From Archangium gephyra (lineage in GTDB: Bacteria > Myxococcota > Myxococcia > Myxococcales > Myxococcaceae): a DNA stretch of 64,000 nucleotides. This document shows positions 9,020-19,245 of this stretch, in pieces. The notes under the pieces were generated by a model. The model was not told the DNA's origin, ran no database searches, and worked only from the letters and a program-made list of their open reading frames with translations. How positions within the stretch are numbered: the stretch's first letter is position 1; the number at the start of each line of letters is the position of its first letter. The position numbers and the translations under genes were made by a program. Location of the stretch: assembly GCF_001027285.1 (NCBI RefSeq), contig NZ_CP011509.1, positions 4,472,501-4,536,500 on the forward strand. Direction: 5' to 3'.

Positions 9020-10774
9020 CTACGCGCGGTTGAGGATGGACTCGACCGCGTTCCGGGCGATGGGGTGGTAGCGCTCGGCGTAGCGGTTGAACACGCTGCG
9101 CGCCAGCGCCTTGCCCTCGGACGTGGCCGCCAGCGCCCCGTACAGCGGCTTGAGGTACTTCATGCGGCCCACCTCGCCCAGGAAGGCCTCCGTGCGTCCC
9201 AGGGCCGGCGCCCAGCCCGCCCGCAGCGACGCCACCAGCCACGACACCAGCACCTCCGCGTTCTGGCTCTTCGTCAGCTGGAAGCGATCGTCCAACTGCC
9301 GGAACACGTCCTTCGACGTCCCGTGCGGCAGCGACTGCAGGTAGAGCTGCCACTCCGCTGGCGTCCAGTCCTTCACCTCGTCCTTCGTGGGCACCTTGGC
9401 CTTGTAGCTCGCCATCCGCTCCAGCCGCTCCGAGCGCGGCACCGGCGCGCTGCCCGGAATGCCCGGCTTGTTCAGGTACGCCTCCGCGTCCACCTTCGCC
9501 AGCGCCCCCGGCAGGTGCTTCTCCACGAACGCCGTGAACTGCTCCGTGGTGAGCGCCTGGAAACGGTGCGCCTCCAGGTAGCGCTTCAGGAAGGCATCGA
9601 ACGCCGGCCGGCCCACCGCCTCCTCCAGCGCCCTCAGCAGCAGGTACCCCTTCTCGTAGGGAATCTGCGAGAAGGCCTCGTCCGGATCCACCCCCGTCAG
9701 GTGCGTGCGCAGCGCGGTGAGCTGGGGATGCGCCTTGAAGTGCTGCATGGCGTCCTCCAGCACGCGCCGGCCCAGGGCCGCGTGCAGCTTGGCCACCTCT
9801 TCCCCGTAGAGCGCCTCGATGATGCGCCGCTCGGCGAAGACGGTGAAGCCCTCGTTCAGCCAGAAGTGCTCGGCCGTTGCGTTCGTCACCAGGTTGCCCG
9901 TCCACGAGTGCGCCAGCTCGTGCGCCACCACGCTCACCAGGCTCTTGTCCCCCGCCAGCAGCGAGGGCGTCAGGAACGTCAGCCGCGGGTTCTCCATGCC
10001 CCCGTACGGGAACGACGGCGGCATCGTCAGCAGATCGAACCGCTCCCAGTCATACGTCCCGAAGAGCTCCTCCGCGGCGCGCAGCATGGCGTCCACGTCC
10101 TCGAACTCCTCGGCCGCCTCCTCCAGCACCTCGGGCTCGGCCCACACGCGCGAGCGCGACCCCAGCTCCTTCGCCGCCAGCCTCCCCACCGCGAAGGCCA
10201 GCAGGTAGGGCGGAATCGGCTGCGGCATCTCGTAGCGCTCCACCGCCTCCACGCCCTGCTCCTCGCGCCCCACGAAGCCCGCCGCCATCACCGCCTTGAG
10301 CTCCTTGGGCACCGTCAGCTCCGCCTTGTAGCGGATGCGGATTCGCGGCGTGTCCTGGAGCGGTACCACCGAGCGTGCGTGGATGGCCTGGCACTGGCTG
10401 AAGAGGTACGGGTACTGGCCTCCCGCCGTCTGCGCCGGCGTCAGCCACTGCAGCGCGCTCGCCTGCGGGGATGTCCGGTAGCGGATGGTGAGCTGCTTCG
10501 TTCCCGGGCTCAGCTCCACCCGCAGGCGGCTGCCGAAGATGGGCTCGGGCGGTGACAGCAGGAAGGGCAGGGGCTTGCCCTGGGCGTCCACCACCGAGCG
10601 GATCTCCAAATCCCTCGTGTCCAGGTCCAGCGGGCCGGCGGAGGCTTCCTTCAGGGTGAGGGTGGCCTCCGCGTGCAGCCGGCGCGTGCGGAAGTCCACG
10701 CGCGCCTTCCAGGTGAGGCTCTCGGTCTCGGGTTGGGTGTCGTCGTTGTACGAGTGAGGATCAGGTCGGGCCAT
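9020..10774 (-). CDS. M1-family zinc aminopeptidase (LTA4H/aminopeptidase B-like)
   Basis: A 584-residue metallopeptidase that removes N-terminal amino acids from peptides. It has the substrate-binding motif PYGGMEN (about residues 256-262), the zinc site HELAHSWTGN (from about 285) and the third ligand in LNEGFTVF 18 residues on. The order of N-terminal beta domain, thermolysin-like domain and C-terminal helical domain, and the length near 600, fit the leukotriene-A4-hydrolase/aminopeptidase-B branch. There is no signal peptide, so it is cytoplasmic. ATG 10774 (MARPDPHSY) is preferred; an in-frame ATG lies at 10798. It is divergent from fadN with about 120 bp between them. Confidence 0.92.
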   Translation of the reverse strand: MARPDPHSYNDDTQPETESLTWKARVDFRTRRLHAEATLTLKEASAGPLDLDTRDLEIRSVVDAQGKPLPFLLSPPEPIFGSRLRVELSPGTKQLTIRYRTSPQASALQWLTPAQTAGGQYPYLFSQCQAIHARSVVPLQDTPRIRIRYKAELTVPKELKAVMAAGFVGREEQGVEAVERYEMPQPIPPYLLAFAVGRLAAKELGSRSRVWAEPEVLEEAAEEFEDVDAMLRAAEELFGTYDWERFDLLTMPPSFPYGGMENPRLTFLTPSLLAGDKSLVSVVAHELAHSWTGNLVTNATAEHFWLNEGFTVFAERRIIEALYGEEVAKLHAALGRRVLEDAMQHFKAHPQLTALRTHLTGVDPDEAFSQIPYEKGYLLLRALEEAVGRPAFDAFLKRYLEAHRFQALTTEQFTAFVEKHLPGALAKVDAEAYLNKPGIPGSAPVPRSERLERMASYKAKVPTKDEVKDWTPAEWQLYLQSLPHGTSKDVFRQLDDRFQLTKSQNAEVLVSWLVASLRAGWAPALGRTEAFLGEVGRMKYLKPLYGALAATSEGKALARSVFNRYAERYHPIARNAVESILNRA

Positions 10775-10825
10775 GGGGGCTCGCACCTTACCCTCCACCC
10801 ACCGGTGACAGGGGCCTCAAGAGCG

Positions 10826-10845
10826 GGTTGACTTTTGAATCAACC
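10826..10845. promoter_or_regulatory. Inverted repeat between divergent aminopeptidase and fadN genes
   Basis: ggttga and tcaacc flank an 8-bp centre. The left arm overlaps a -35-like ttgact (10828-10833), with a weak -10 about 17 bp on. It is a plausible operator for a regulator of the beta-oxidation genes, since such operons are often repressed by TetR-type acyl-CoA sensors. The sequence does not match a FadR box I can name, so this is inference. Confidence 0.3.
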
Positions 10846-10892
10846 GGCGCAATGTCTGGTGCCATCCTTTTTCAATCTGGGAGCCTCTTTCG

Positions 10893-13283
10893 ATGACGAT
10901 GCGGATCCGCAAAGTGGCAGTTCTGGGCGCGGGCGTGATGGGCAGCGGCATCGCCGCGCACCTGGCCAACTCGGGTGTGCGCGCCCTGCTGCTGGACATC
11001 GTTCCGCCCAAGGCCGCTCCGGGCGAGGACACGGCCTCCAAGGCCTTCCGGAACAAGTTCGCCCAGGGGGCCCTGGCGAACATGCGCAAGCAGAAGCCCA
11101 GCCCCATCGTGTCCGAGCAGGTGTTCACGGCCATCGAGGTGGGCAACTTCGAGGACGACCTGGGCCGGCTGGCCGAGTGTGACTGGGTCATCGAGGTGGT
11201 GAAGGAGGACATGGCCGTCAAGCAGGCCCTGTTCGCCAAGGTGGAGCAGCACGCGCGCAAGGGCACCATCATCAGCTCCAACACCTCGGGCCTGTCCATC
11301 AAGGGCATGCTGGAGGGCCGTGGCGCCGAGTTCCGCAAGAACTTCCTCGTCACCCACTTCTTCAACCCCGTGCGCTACATGAAGCTGCTGGAGCTGGTGG
11401 CGGGCCCGGAGACGGACCCCGAGGTGGTGAAGAGCATCCACCGCTTTGGCGAGGAGGTGCTCGGCAAGGGCATCGTCTACGGCAAGGACACCACCAACTT
11501 CATCGCCAACCGCGTGGGCACCTACGGGATGATGCGCACCATCTCGGAGATGCAGAAGGCGGAGCTGTCCATCGAGGAGGTGGACAAGATCTTCGGCCCC
11601 GCCATGGGCCGCCCCAAGTCCGCCGTGTTCCGCACCGCGGACATCGTTGGCCTGGACACCTTCAGCCACGTGGCGAAGAACTGCTACGACACGCTCACCC
11701 AGGACGAGGAGCGTGAGGTCTTCGCCATCCCCGACTTCCTCCAGAAGATGGTCGCCAAGGGGATGCTCGGCGACAAGAGCGGCGGCGGCTTCTACAAGAA
11801 GGACAAGAGCGCCGGCGGCAAGGACATCCTCGCGCTGGATCTGAAGACGCTGGAGTACCGGCCGCAGGTGAAGGTGCGCTACGAGTCGCTGGGCGCCGCC
11901 AAGGACGTGGAGAACGTGCGCGAGCGCGTGGCCACGGTGCTCAACGGCCAGGACAAGGCCGCGAAGTTCGCCGAGCGGATTACCCTCGACGTGCTCGCCT
12001 ACGCCAGCCGCCGGATTCCGGAGATCGCCGATGACGTGGTCAACATCGACCGCGGCATGCGCTGGGGCTTCGCGTGGGACCTGGGGCCCTTCGAGACCTG
12101 GGATGCGTACGGCGTGAAGAAGGGCCTGGAGCGCATGAAGGAGCTGGGCCTCAAGCCCGCCGCCTGGGTGGAGGAGATGCTCGCCAAGGGCCGCACGTCC
12201 TTCTACGGCGTGGAGGGCGGCAAGGACACGTACTGGGACATCCCCAGCAAGTCCGTGAAGGTGGTGCCGGAGAACGCCCGCACGTCGCGCGTGGAGTACC
12301 TCAAGCGCGGCAACAAGAAGATCACCGGCAACGAGTCCGCCAGCCTGTGGGACATGGGTGATGGGGTGACGCTGCTGGAGTTCCACTCGAAGATGAACTC
12401 CATCGACGACAGCATCATCGCGATGATGAACACGGCGCTGGACGAGACGGAGAAGAACTTCCGCGGGCTCGTGGTCGGCAACGATGGGGCGAACTTCTCG
12501 GCGGGCGCCAACATCATGGCGCTGCTGATGGCGGCCAAGAGCGACGAGTTCGAGGCCATCCGCAAGATGGCGTCGGGCTTCCAGGCGGCCAACCAGCGCA
12601 TGCGCTACAGCCCGGTGCCGGTGGTGACGGCGCCCTTCAACCTGACGCTCGGCGGCGGCGCCGAGTCGGCCATGGGCGGCAACGCCATCCAGGCCTCGGC
12701 CGAGCTGTACATGGGCCTCGTCGAGGTGGGCGTGGGCCTCATCCCCGGCGGCGGCGGCACCATGCAGCTGTTGCGCAACGTGTACGGCGCGTACTCGGCG
12801 GACAAGGACTTCGACGCCTTCCCCTTCATCAAGAAGGTGTTCCTGGCCATCGGCACCGCGAAGGTGGCCACCAGCGCCGAGGAGGCACGCGAGTTGGGCT
12901 TCCTCAACGCCAACGACGGCATCAGCGCCAACCGCGACTTCCTGCTGTCGGATGCCAAGCAGCGGGTGATCGGCATGGCCAACGCGGGCTTCCGCGCGCC
13001 GCGCCCCACGCGCTTCCGCCTGCCCGGCGCCAGCGGCTACGCCACCATCGACATGATGCTCTACGACATGCAGCTCAACGGACAGGTGTCCGCGCATGAC
13101 CGGAAGATCGCCCAGAAGCTGGCCCGGGTGCTGACGGGTGGCGACACCAGCCCGCAGGTGCTCGTCACCGAGGAGCGGCTGCTGGAGCTGGAGCTGGAGG
13201 CGTTCCTCAGCCTGTGCGGCGAGGAGAAGACGCAGGACCGGCTGATGTTCATGCTCGAGAAGGGCAAGCCGCTGCGCAACTGA
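10893..13283 (+). CDS. fadN: 3-hydroxyacyl-CoA dehydrogenase/enoyl-CoA hydratase, FadN-type
   Basis: A 796-residue bifunctional beta-oxidation enzyme. The N-terminus is a Rossmann NAD-binding fold (VLGAGVMGSGIAAHLA, residues 8-24), followed by the 3-hydroxyacyl-CoA dehydrogenase domain (THFFNPVRYMKLLEL). The C-terminal 300 residues are a crotonase-type enoyl-CoA hydratase domain (NFSAGANIMALL and GLIPGGGGT). The dehydrogenase-first order is that of Bacillus FadN and the reverse of FadB/FadJ. It converts enoyl-CoA to 3-ketoacyl-CoA in the cytoplasm. fadA follows 88 bp downstream on the same strand and completes the cycle, so the two are very likely one operon. Confidence 0.9.
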   Translation: MTMRIRKVAVLGAGVMGSGIAAHLANSGVRALLLDIVPPKAAPGEDTASKAFRNKFAQGALANMRKQKPSPIVSEQVFTAIEVGNFEDDLGRLAECDWVIEVVKEDMAVKQALFAKVEQHARKGTIISSNTSGLSIKGMLEGRGAEFRKNFLVTHFFNPVRYMKLLELVAGPETDPEVVKSIHRFGEEVLGKGIVYGKDTTNFIANRVGTYGMMRTISEMQKAELSIEEVDKIFGPAMGRPKSAVFRTADIVGLDTFSHVAKNCYDTLTQDEEREVFAIPDFLQKMVAKGMLGDKSGGGFYKKDKSAGGKDILALDLKTLEYRPQVKVRYESLGAAKDVENVRERVATVLNGQDKAAKFAERITLDVLAYASRRIPEIADDVVNIDRGMRWGFAWDLGPFETWDAYGVKKGLERMKELGLKPAAWVEEMLAKGRTSFYGVEGGKDTYWDIPSKSVKVVPENARTSRVEYLKRGNKKITGNESASLWDMGDGVTLLEFHSKMNSIDDSIIAMMNTALDETEKNFRGLVVGNDGANFSAGANIMALLMAAKSDEFEAIRKMASGFQAANQRMRYSPVPVVTAPFNLTLGGGAESAMGGNAIQASAELYMGLVEVGVGLIPGGGGTMQLLRNVYGAYSADKDFDAFPFIKKVFLAIGTAKVATSAEEARELGFLNANDGISANRDFLLSDAKQRVIGMANAGFRAPRPTRFRLPGASGYATIDMMLYDMQLNGQVSAHDRKIAQKLARVLTGGDTSPQVLVTEERLLELELEAFLSLCGEEKTQDRLMFMLEKGKPLRN

Positions 13284-13335
13284 GACGGCGGCGTTAAGCG
13301 AGTTCCCAAGTCATCCAGTGATTCGAGATTTTGAA

Positions 13336-13357
13336 GCCCGGGGGTCGCTCCCCGGGC
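13336..13357 (+). promoter_or_regulatory. Intercistronic hairpin just before the fadA ribosome-binding site
   Basis: gcccgggg pairs with ccccgggc over a 6-nt loop, ending directly upstream of the gaggag Shine-Dalgarno and 14 nt before the fadA ATG. With no U-tract it is unlikely to terminate. It may stabilise the downstream mRNA or tune fadA translation relative to fadN. Confidence 0.45.
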
Positions 13358-13371
13358 GAGGAGACAGACAG

Positions 13372-14544
<1,173 letters not shown>

Positions 14545-14561
14545 TCACGGGTTGAAGCCCG

Positions 14562-17500
14562 TCACGAGGCCTCTCCTGGCTCACGCCGGGAGGGGCCTTC
14601 GTGTTCATGCTGCTTCCGCTTGCCGGGGCGCCACGCGACGAGCGCGTGCAGGCTGACGTAGAGGCACGGCACCACGAAGAGCGTGAGCAGCGTGCCCAGG
14701 CTCAGCCCGGACAGGGTGACGAGCGCGAGTGGACGCAGCAGCTCGGTGCCCTCGCCGAAGCCGAGCGCGATGGGCACCAGGCCCAGCGTGGCCAGCAGCG
14801 TGGTGATGAGGATGGGGCGCAGGCGCAGGGGGGCGGCGCGGTGCATCGCCTCCAGGCGCGACAGGCCCGGGGACTCCTCGCGCAGCTGGTTGGCCAGCTC
14901 CACCAGGATGATGCCGTTGCCGACGATGACGCCCACCAGCATCACCATGCCGATGAGCGCGGTGGCACCCATCGCCACGCCCGTCACCACCAACCCCACC
15001 GTCCCTCCCACCAGCGCGAGCGGGATGGTGAAGAGGATGACGAGCGGATCCACCAGCGAGTCGTACTGCACGGCCATCACGGTGAGCACCAGGAAGACGG
15101 CAAGCGCTCCCAGCACGAACAGCGAGCGCTGAAGCTCCCGGTTGCTCCGGGCCGCGTTGCTCTCCATGAGAGACACGCCTGGTGGCAGCTCCACGTCGGA
15201 GAGGATCCGCTCCGTCTCCGCGAGGGCATCGCCGAGGCTCGCACCCTCCGTCAGGTCTCCCGCGATGATGAACACCTGCCGCTGGTTGATGCGTTGGATC
15301 TCCGCGGGCGTGGTGCCCTCGGACACGCTCGCCACCTCGGAGAGCCGCACGGGCGCCTGCCCCGCGTAGACGAGCGGCAGTTGCTCGAGCTCGGAGCGGG
15401 TGCGGAGTGCCTCGCGTGCCAGCTTCACCCGCACGTCCACCAGACGCTCCCCGCGCTGAAGCTGCGTGGCGATGGTGCCCTCCAGCGCCGTCTGCACCGC
15501 CTGCCCGATGTCCCCGGAGGACAGTCCGAGCAGCCCCGCGCGCTCCGGATCCCTCCGCACCTGCACCTCGGGCTGTACGGGGTCCGCGTCCGGGCGGAAG
15601 CGCGCGAGCTTCGCCTTCTCGTCGAGCGCGGCCACCACCTGCCGTCCCGCCCGCTCCAGGGCCTGGGGATCCTCGCCCTCGAGCACCACGTCCACCTCGG
15701 CGCGCACCGGGGAGTTGCTGGTGATGAGGCCGCGGATCTGCTCCGGCGCCAGTCTCAAGCGGATGCCCACCAGGTTGAGCTTCGCCATCTCCGCGTTGAC
15801 GCGGGAGACATAGGCCTGCACGTCCGTGCCCGGCTCCAGGGTGATGGTGCTCGAGGAGCGCAGCGCGTTCTCCGACGTGGCCGTGCCGAAGAGGAAGCCG
15901 CCCACCGTGGTGAAGACGTAGCGCGTCTCCGGCTGGCGCATCAGCAGCGCGTCCACCTGCTTCATCAACCGCTGGTTGTCCGCGAGCGGAAGGCCCGGCG
16001 GGAGCTGGACGACGAGGCGCGCCTGGCCCGTGCCCACGCGCGGGAGGAGCTCCGTGGAGAGCAAGGGCAGCAGAAGCGCCGCGAGCAGCCCGAGCCCCAC
16101 GAACACCGCGGCGAGCACCGCCAGCCGGTGGGCCAGCGCACGCGCGAGGAGCGAGCCATAGCCCTGGGTGAGGCGCTCCACCCGGGCGCCGAACCAGCGC
16201 ACCGGCTTCAGCCGGGACAGGCCACTCGTCTTCCGGATGGCGAGCAGCCGCGCCGCGAGCGAGGGGATGACCGTGAGCGCGGTGACGAGCGAGGCGCCCA
16301 CCGTGAAGAGCACGGTGAGGATGAGCTCGTTGAAGAGCAGCGCCACGAAGCCGCCGATGAGCAGGAAGGGCACCACGGCGACGAGGTTGGTCGTGGTGGA
16401 GGCCACCAGGGCCGACTCCAGCTCGGTGGCGCGCGCCTGGGTGAGGGGGATGAGCTCGGAGAGGGGCAGGGTGTCCGCCCCACCGTTGCCCTCCGCGCGC
16501 CGGCGCCGCTCCTCCACGCCTCGCACGATGTTCTCCAGCACCACGATGCAGCTGTCCACCGCGCCAATGCCCACCGCCAGCCCGCCGAGGCTGAAGATGT
16601 TGAGCGAGGCATCCGCGAGCGACAGCAGGCTCACCGCCATCAGCGTGCCGAGCGGAATGGACAGCACCACGATGAAGGTCTGCCGCAGCGAGCCCAGGAA
16701 GAGCAGCACCATGAGGCTCGCCAGCGCCGCGCCGATCAGGCCAGAGACAGCCACGTCCTGGATGGAGCGCTTGATGAAGACGGACTCGTCCAGCGTGGCG
16801 GTGAGCACCGTGCCCTCCGGGAGCTGTCCCCGGCGCCGCAGTTCCTCCACCCGCGCCTTCACCGCGTCGACGACCTCCACCGTGTTGGCGTCCGGCTGCT
16901 TCTGGACGCTCACCTTCACCGCGGGCTGGCCGTTGAGCGTGACGAAGACGCGCTCATCCTCCGTTCCGTCCACCACCGTGGCGAAGTCTCCCAGCAGGAT
17001 CTTGCGCTGCTGGGGTGGCGCCACGGGCGGCGCCGGTGTTCCGGTGGCGCCCGGTGGCGCTGGCGCGCTTTCCACGAGGAAGGTGAGGCGCTCGAGCTCG
17101 GAGGCGTCGCGGAAGCGTCCCACCGTGCGCACGAGCGACTCGGCCCGCCGGCCCTCCAGCCGCCCTGCGGAGATGTCCTGGTTCTCCGCCGCCAGTGCTT
17201 GCAGTACCTCCACGAGCCCCAGCCGCGAGGACTGCAGCCGTTGCAGGTCCACGAGCACCTGGACCTCCTCGACCGCGCCACCGGACACGTCCACCGCCGC
17301 CACGCCGGGCACCACCGCCAGCTCGCGCGCCAGCCCCTCGTCCGCGAAGATGCGCAGCGCCCGGCCCGAGAGTCCGGGGGAGGTGAGGGCGAACTCCACG
17401 ACGGGCTGCTGCGACGGGTCCACCTTGAAGAGGCGCGGCTGCTCGAGGGTGTCCGGCAGGTTGCCGCGGGCCCGGTTGACGGCCGCCGTGGCGTCGTTGA

Positions 17501-17888
17501 GCGCCTGGTCCACGTCGCCGCCCGGCTGGAAGAACAGGTTGATGCTGACCTGCCCCTCGCGCGTCTGCGAGTAGACCTGCACCACGCCCTCCGTCGCCGC
17601 GAGCGCCTCCTCCAGCGGGCGGGTGATCTCCTCCACCGCCACCGAGGGGGCCACGCCGGGCGCATCCACCCGTACGCCGATGCGCGGGTAGGTGATGGCG
17701 GGCAGCAGGTCCACCGGCAGGCGGAAGAGGAAGAAGAGCCCGAGCACCACCACCGTGGCCGCGAGCATCAGGGTGCCCACCGGACGCCGCACCGCGAGCG
17801 CGCTCAGGCCTCCCCGCTGGCGTGGCGCTCCTCCCGTGCCCTCGGAGGGCTCCCGTCCGCTCTCACTCACGGCCACCTCCGCCGCCAC
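14562..17888 (-). CDS. RND efflux pump inner-membrane transporter (HAE family)
   Basis: A 1108-residue proton-driven pump of the AcrB/MdtB superfamily. It has an N-terminal membrane helix (LMLAATVVVLGLFFLF), the periplasmic porter segments (AITYPRIGVRVDAPG) and two halves of six membrane helices. In TM4 the proton-relay region reads AVDSCIVVLENI: one of the two classical adjacent Asp residues is kept and the second is Ser. It pairs with the adaptor and outer-membrane factor encoded upstream. Its ATG lies 26 nt inside the end of the adaptor gene, implying translational coupling. The substrate cannot be read from the sequence; lipophilic toxins are the family norm. Confidence 0.92.
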   Translation of the reverse strand: MAAEVAVSESGREPSEGTGGAPRQRGGLSALAVRRPVGTLMLAATVVVLGLFFLFRLPVDLLPAITYPRIGVRVDAPGVAPSVAVEEITRPLEEALAATEGVVQVYSQTREGQVSINLFFQPGGDVDQALNDATAAVNRARGNLPDTLEQPRLFKVDPSQQPVVEFALTSPGLSGRALRIFADEGLARELAVVPGVAAVDVSGGAVEEVQVLVDLQRLQSSRLGLVEVLQALAAENQDISAGRLEGRRAESLVRTVGRFRDASELERLTFLVESAPAPPGATGTPAPPVAPPQQRKILLGDFATVVDGTEDERVFVTLNGQPAVKVSVQKQPDANTVEVVDAVKARVEELRRRGQLPEGTVLTATLDESVFIKRSIQDVAVSGLIGAALASLMVLLFLGSLRQTFIVVLSIPLGTLMAVSLLSLADASLNIFSLGGLAVGIGAVDSCIVVLENIVRGVEERRRRAEGNGGADTLPLSELIPLTQARATELESALVASTTTNLVAVVPFLLIGGFVALLFNELILTVLFTVGASLVTALTVIPSLAARLLAIRKTSGLSRLKPVRWFGARVERLTQGYGSLLARALAHRLAVLAAVFVGLGLLAALLLPLLSTELLPRVGTGQARLVVQLPPGLPLADNQRLMKQVDALLMRQPETRYVFTTVGGFLFGTATSENALRSSSTITLEPGTDVQAYVSRVNAEMAKLNLVGIRLRLAPEQIRGLITSNSPVRAEVDVVLEGEDPQALERAGRQVVAALDEKAKLARFRPDADPVQPEVQVRRDPERAGLLGLSSGDIGQAVQTALEGTIATQLQRGERLVDVRVKLAREALRTRSELEQLPLVYAGQAPVRLSEVASVSEGTTPAEIQRINQRQVFIIAGDLTEGASLGDALAETERILSDVELPPGVSLMESNAARSNRELQRSLFVLGALAVFLVLTVMAVQYDSLVDPLVILFTIPLALVGGTVGLVVTGVAMGATALIGMVMLVGVIVGNGIILVELANQLREESPGLSRLEAMHRAAPLRLRPILITTLLATLGLVPIALGFGEGTELLRPLALVTLSGLSLGTLLTLFVVPCLYVSLHALVAWRPGKRKQHEHEGPSRREPGEAS
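14567..14598 (+). terminator. Hairpin terminator between convergent fadA and RND genes
   Basis: A 14-bp stem (aggcctctcctggc paired with gccgggaggggcct, two G-U pairs) has the loop tcac and lies 23 bp past the fadA stop. It overlaps the last codons of the convergent RND pump gene. Only a short T run follows. It could end both transcripts. Confidence 0.5.
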
Positions 17889-19245
17889 CCTCCGGCTCGG
17901 GCCCGTCCGACAGGGCGCTGGGACGCACCTCGCTGCCCGGCTTCAGCGGCCGCTCGCTGCGGACCACCACGCGCTCGCCCTCTCGCAGTCCGGAGAGGAT
18001 CTCCACCTGTTTGTCGGCACGCGCGCCCAGGCGCACCCGCCGCTCCTCCACCCGCGCTCCACCGCCATCGGTCCCGTCCGTCACGACGAAGACGCGGCCC
18101 TCGTCCGGTGGCGCCTCCGGGAGGCCGTCACCGGTACCGGCTCCAGAGCCGCCCTGTGCTCCGGAGAGGCCGCCGGGCGTGCCCGGCTGGTCCACCCGGA
18201 GGGCGGATTCGAGCACCAGCAGTTGAGCCTGGCCTCCATTGTCGAGCCGCACCCGGGCGAGCAGTCCGCCGCCGATGCGGCCCTCGGGGTTGTCCAGCAC
18301 CACCTCCACGGGCACCAGCCGGCTCCGCGGATCCGCCTGGGGAGACACCCGTGCCACCGTGCCGCTGAAGGGTGTGTCTCCAAAGGCATCGAGGCGGACG
18401 GAGACCCGTTGTCCGCGCTTCACCCGCGAGAGCTCCAGCTCGGACACGGAGACGGCCACCTCCACCCGCGAGAAGTCTCCCACGCGCAGCACCTCGTTGC
18501 CGGCCAGCACCACGTCTCCCAGCGAGTGCATCCGCTCCATCACGCGTCCGTCCACCGGCGAGCGCAGGCTGGCGAACGAGCGACGCTCCCGTGAGGCCGC
18601 GAGCAGGGCCGACTGGGCGCGCACCCGGGCCTTCGCCGCCGTCACGAGGCTGCGCTGCGTGCGCACCTGCTCGGACGCGGCTCGGACGGCCTGCCGCGCG
18701 GTGCGGGCCTGGGTGGCGCGCTGCTCCGCCTCCTGCCGGCTGGCGATGCCGCGCTGGGCGAGCCGCTGGTAGCGCCGGGCCTCCACCTGCGCCTGGGCCA
18801 GCGCGAGCCGTGCCTGTTCGAGGGCGCTCTTCGCCTGGGCCACACCGGCCTCCGCGCTCGCCACCTCCGAGCGGGCCTCCGCCAGTCCCGCCTCCGTCTG
18901 GTGCACCTCCGCGTCGAGGAGCGCGGTGCTCAGCCTCCCCAACTCCTGGCCCTCCTTCACGGCGTCGCCCACGTCCACCGTCAGCCGCTCCAGGTGGCCC
19001 TCCACCCGTGCGCGGATCGCCACCTGCTCCACCGGCTGCGTGGTGCCCACCAACGTGAGGGGCGCGCGCAGCTGTCCCCGCCGCGCTTCCTTCACATCCA
19101 CGGCCACCGCGCCCTGGCCTCCGTCGCCCGGACCGCCCTGGCGTCCGCCTTCCGGTCCACGGGCACAGGCCCCGAGCACCAGCAGCAGTGCGAGCCCCAC
19201 CGCTCGCGGCGCATGTGGGGTCCGTCCATTCCTCAGAGAGGACAT
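17863..19245 (-). CDS. RND efflux periplasmic adaptor (membrane fusion protein)
   Basis: A 460-residue HlyD/AcrA-type adaptor linking the pump to the outer-membrane channel. The N-terminal signal ends in LLVLGAC, so it is a lipoprotein. A lipoyl half-motif (ARVEGHLERLTVDVGDAVKEG), a long alpha-hairpin rich in Ala, Glu and Gln (about residues 110-215), the second lipoyl half (LRSPVDGRV) and beta-barrel regions follow. The Gly-rich C-terminal linker is unusual. The start at 19245 overlaps the upstream outer-membrane factor gene by 13 nt. Confidence 0.92.
   Translation of the reverse strand: MSSLRNGRTPHAPRAVGLALLLVLGACARGPEGGRQGGPGDGGQGAVAVDVKEARRGQLRAPLTLVGTTQPVEQVAIRARVEGHLERLTVDVGDAVKEGQELGRLSTALLDAEVHQTEAGLAEARSEVASAEAGVAQAKSALEQARLALAQAQVEARRYQRLAQRGIASRQEAEQRATQARTARQAVRAASEQVRTQRSLVTAAKARVRAQSALLAASRERRSFASLRSPVDGRVMERMHSLGDVVLAGNEVLRVGDFSRVEVAVSVSELELSRVKRGQRVSVRLDAFGDTPFSGTVARVSPQADPRSRLVPVEVVLDNPEGRIGGGLLARVRLDNGGQAQLLVLESALRVDQPGTPGGLSGAQGGSGAGTGDGLPEAPPDEGRVFVVTDGTDGGGARVEERRVRLGARADKQVEILSGLREGERVVVRSERPLKPGSEVRPSALSDGPEPEGGGGGGRE

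Noticed and set aside
8970-9050. A complete tRNA gene on the minus strand
   Set aside because: Only the T-arm and 3' acceptor strand are present; no anticodon arm or 5' acceptor strand can be found.
14601-18368. 1255-codon plus-strand frame over the RND pump gene
   Set aside because: Antisense shadow of an unmistakable RND transporter.
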